The notes under the pieces are model-generated. The model saw only the letters and a program-made list of their open reading frames with translations, did not search any database and was not told the origin of the DNA. Below are positions 63,194 through 64,000 of a stretch of DNA of 64,000 nt, piece after piece (the first letter of the stretch is position 1; every line of letters starts with the position of its first letter). The stretch comes from Sphingomonas vulcanisoli (GTDB lineage Bacteria > Pseudomonadota > Alphaproteobacteria > Sphingomonadales > Sphingomonadaceae), in the NCBI RefSeq assembly GCF_011761305.1, contig NZ_JAAOZC010000001.1, forward strand, positions 1-64,000. Direction: 5' to 3'. Position numbers and translations under genes: made by a program.

Positions 63194-64000
63194 GTGATCC
63201 ACAGGACCGGCTGGCGATCGGCGATGCTCTATTGGCCGCCGCGATTGTCGCCACGCTGAGGCGCGCGGGCCGCCCGATCCTCGTCGGTCTATCGGGCGCG
63301 CAGGGCAGCGGCAAATCGCATACTGGGCGGCGGTTGGCCGAGCTGCTGTGCGATCAGGGCCAGCAGACCGTGGTGCGCTCGCTCGATGATTTCTATCTGA
63401 CGCGCGCCGAGCGGCAGACGCTTGCCGCCGCGGTGCATCCGCTGCTCGCCACGCGCGGCGTGCCGGGCACGCACGATATCGCGCTGTTGATGCAGACCGT
63501 CGATGCGCTGCTGGCGGGGGATACGGTCGCGCTGCCGCGGTTCGACAAGACGATCGATGATCGCGCCGATCGATCGGAATGGCCGGTGCACGCGGGGCCT
63601 GTTGATGTCGTGCTGATCGAAGGCTGGTGTATCGGTGCGCGGGCGCAGCCGGAGGCGATGCTGGCCGCGCCGATCAACGCGCTCGAACGTGCTGAGGATA
63701 GCGCAGGCCGCTGGCGGCGCTTCGTCAACGATCGGCTGGCGGGAGATTATGCCGCGTTCAACGCACGCTACGATCTGCGGCTGATGCTCCGCGCGCCGGA
63801 CTTCGGCTGCGTTCTTGGCTGGAGGGCGGAGCAGGAGCGGGGACTCGATCGCCGACCGGATGCGCCGCCGCCGATGGATGACGCCGCCGTTGGCCGCTTC
63901 ATCGCGCATTATGAGCGGATCACGCGCTGGATGCTGGAAGATGAGCCCGCGGACCTGATCGCCGATCTCGATGCGGAGCGAATGCCTTATGCGTGGCGCC
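63190..64000 (+). CDS. P-loop kinase, D-glycerate 3-kinase-like (3' truncated)
   Basis: The first about 270 residues before the window edge, with no stop. Walker A is VGLSGAQGSGKSHTG; SLDDFYLTRAERQTLA and the conserved EGWCIGARAQPEAML follow, then a WRRFVNDRL segment. The EGW motif and order match the plant/yeast glycerate-3-kinase-like branch of the uridine kinase family, but the substrate is not proven. Start: TTG 63190 overlaps the PhzF stop as TTGA; GTG 63178 is an alternative. Confidence 0.86.
   Translation, partial: MSDPQDRLAIGDALLAAAIVATLRRAGRPILVGLSGAQGSGKSHTGRRLAELLCDQGQQTVVRSLDDFYLTRAERQTLAAAVHPLLATRGVPGTHDIALLMQTVDALLAGDTVALPRFDKTIDDRADRSEWPVHAGPVDVVLIEGWCIGARAQPEAMLAAPINALERAEDSAGRWRRFVNDRLAGDYAAFNARYDLRLMLRAPDFGCVLGWRAEQERGLDRRPDAPPPMDDAAVGRFIAHYERITRWMLEDEPADLIADLDAERMPYAWR

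Overview
The window is a 64 kb, GC-rich (roughly two thirds G+C), gene-dense stretch of an alphaproteobacterial chromosome, most likely Sphingomonas or a close sphingomonad. The reasons are its gene content: a methionine synthase encoded as two ORFs, an ArsR-methyltransferase fusion regulator of SahR type, a PhaR repressor, an MlaA-type lipoprotein, a LigD/Ku pair and MEP-pathway isoprenoid genes. A second reason is the many short palindromic elements between and inside genes. I see no prophage, transposase, CRISPR array or rRNA operon. Apart from a small vapBC pair this is core chromosome.

Layout. 1-120 is homopolymer sequence that looks like an assembly artefact at a contig end. 121-7591: dnaE 3' part, a DUF1801 protein, aroQ, an L,D-transpeptidase, an M28 peptidase, a radical SAM protein and a membrane acyltransferase. 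7686-12975: ispG, vapBC, then an overlapping series (EamA transporter, GNAT, DUF815 ATPase), a GST and a DedA-like protein. 13020-17507: alpha/beta hydrolase, uup-type ABC-F ATPase, PHA-synthase-like hydrolase and phaR. 17508-21939: three overlapping large membrane glycosyltransferase genes. 22123-25279: engB-yidC-yidD-rnpA-rpmH on the minus strand. 25384-28478: PGPGW-like membrane protein, comM/yifB, an AIG2-like protein, tRNA-Leu(CAA), folE. 28568-32309: ligD and ku. 32372-35031: two tandem two-domain retropepsin-like proteases and a lipoprotein. 35060-36988: era, rnc and a small hypothetical gene. 37141-43127: methionine cluster (metH C-part, metH N-part, metF, sahR-like regulator) with a perfect 20-bp palindrome in front. 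43187-47486: mlaA, a small lipoprotein, rpe, heparinase II/III and a membrane protein. 47483-53572 (minus): exoribonuclease, S1/P1 nuclease, isoaspartyl peptidase, moaB, lytic transglycosylase and a UDG-like protein. 53717-64000: ETF-QO, TPR protein, ispE, N-formylglutamate amidohydrolase, NAD(P)HX repair enzyme, RNA methyltransferase, ogt, pdxH, PhzF and a truncated kinase.

The most unusual property is the load of palindromic repeats: about 19 elements in at least six unrelated families. In at least eight places they are read in frame as protein: dnaE, uup, rnpA, ligD (twice), metH, the lytic transglycosylase and the S1/P1 nuclease. They fall in interdomain linkers, loops, a signal peptide and termini. 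This resembles the in-gene palindromic elements known from Rickettsia (RPE), but here several families do it. Gene ends are very compact: ATGA, GTGA, TTGA and TGATG overlaps are frequent, and there is probably at least one CTG start codon.
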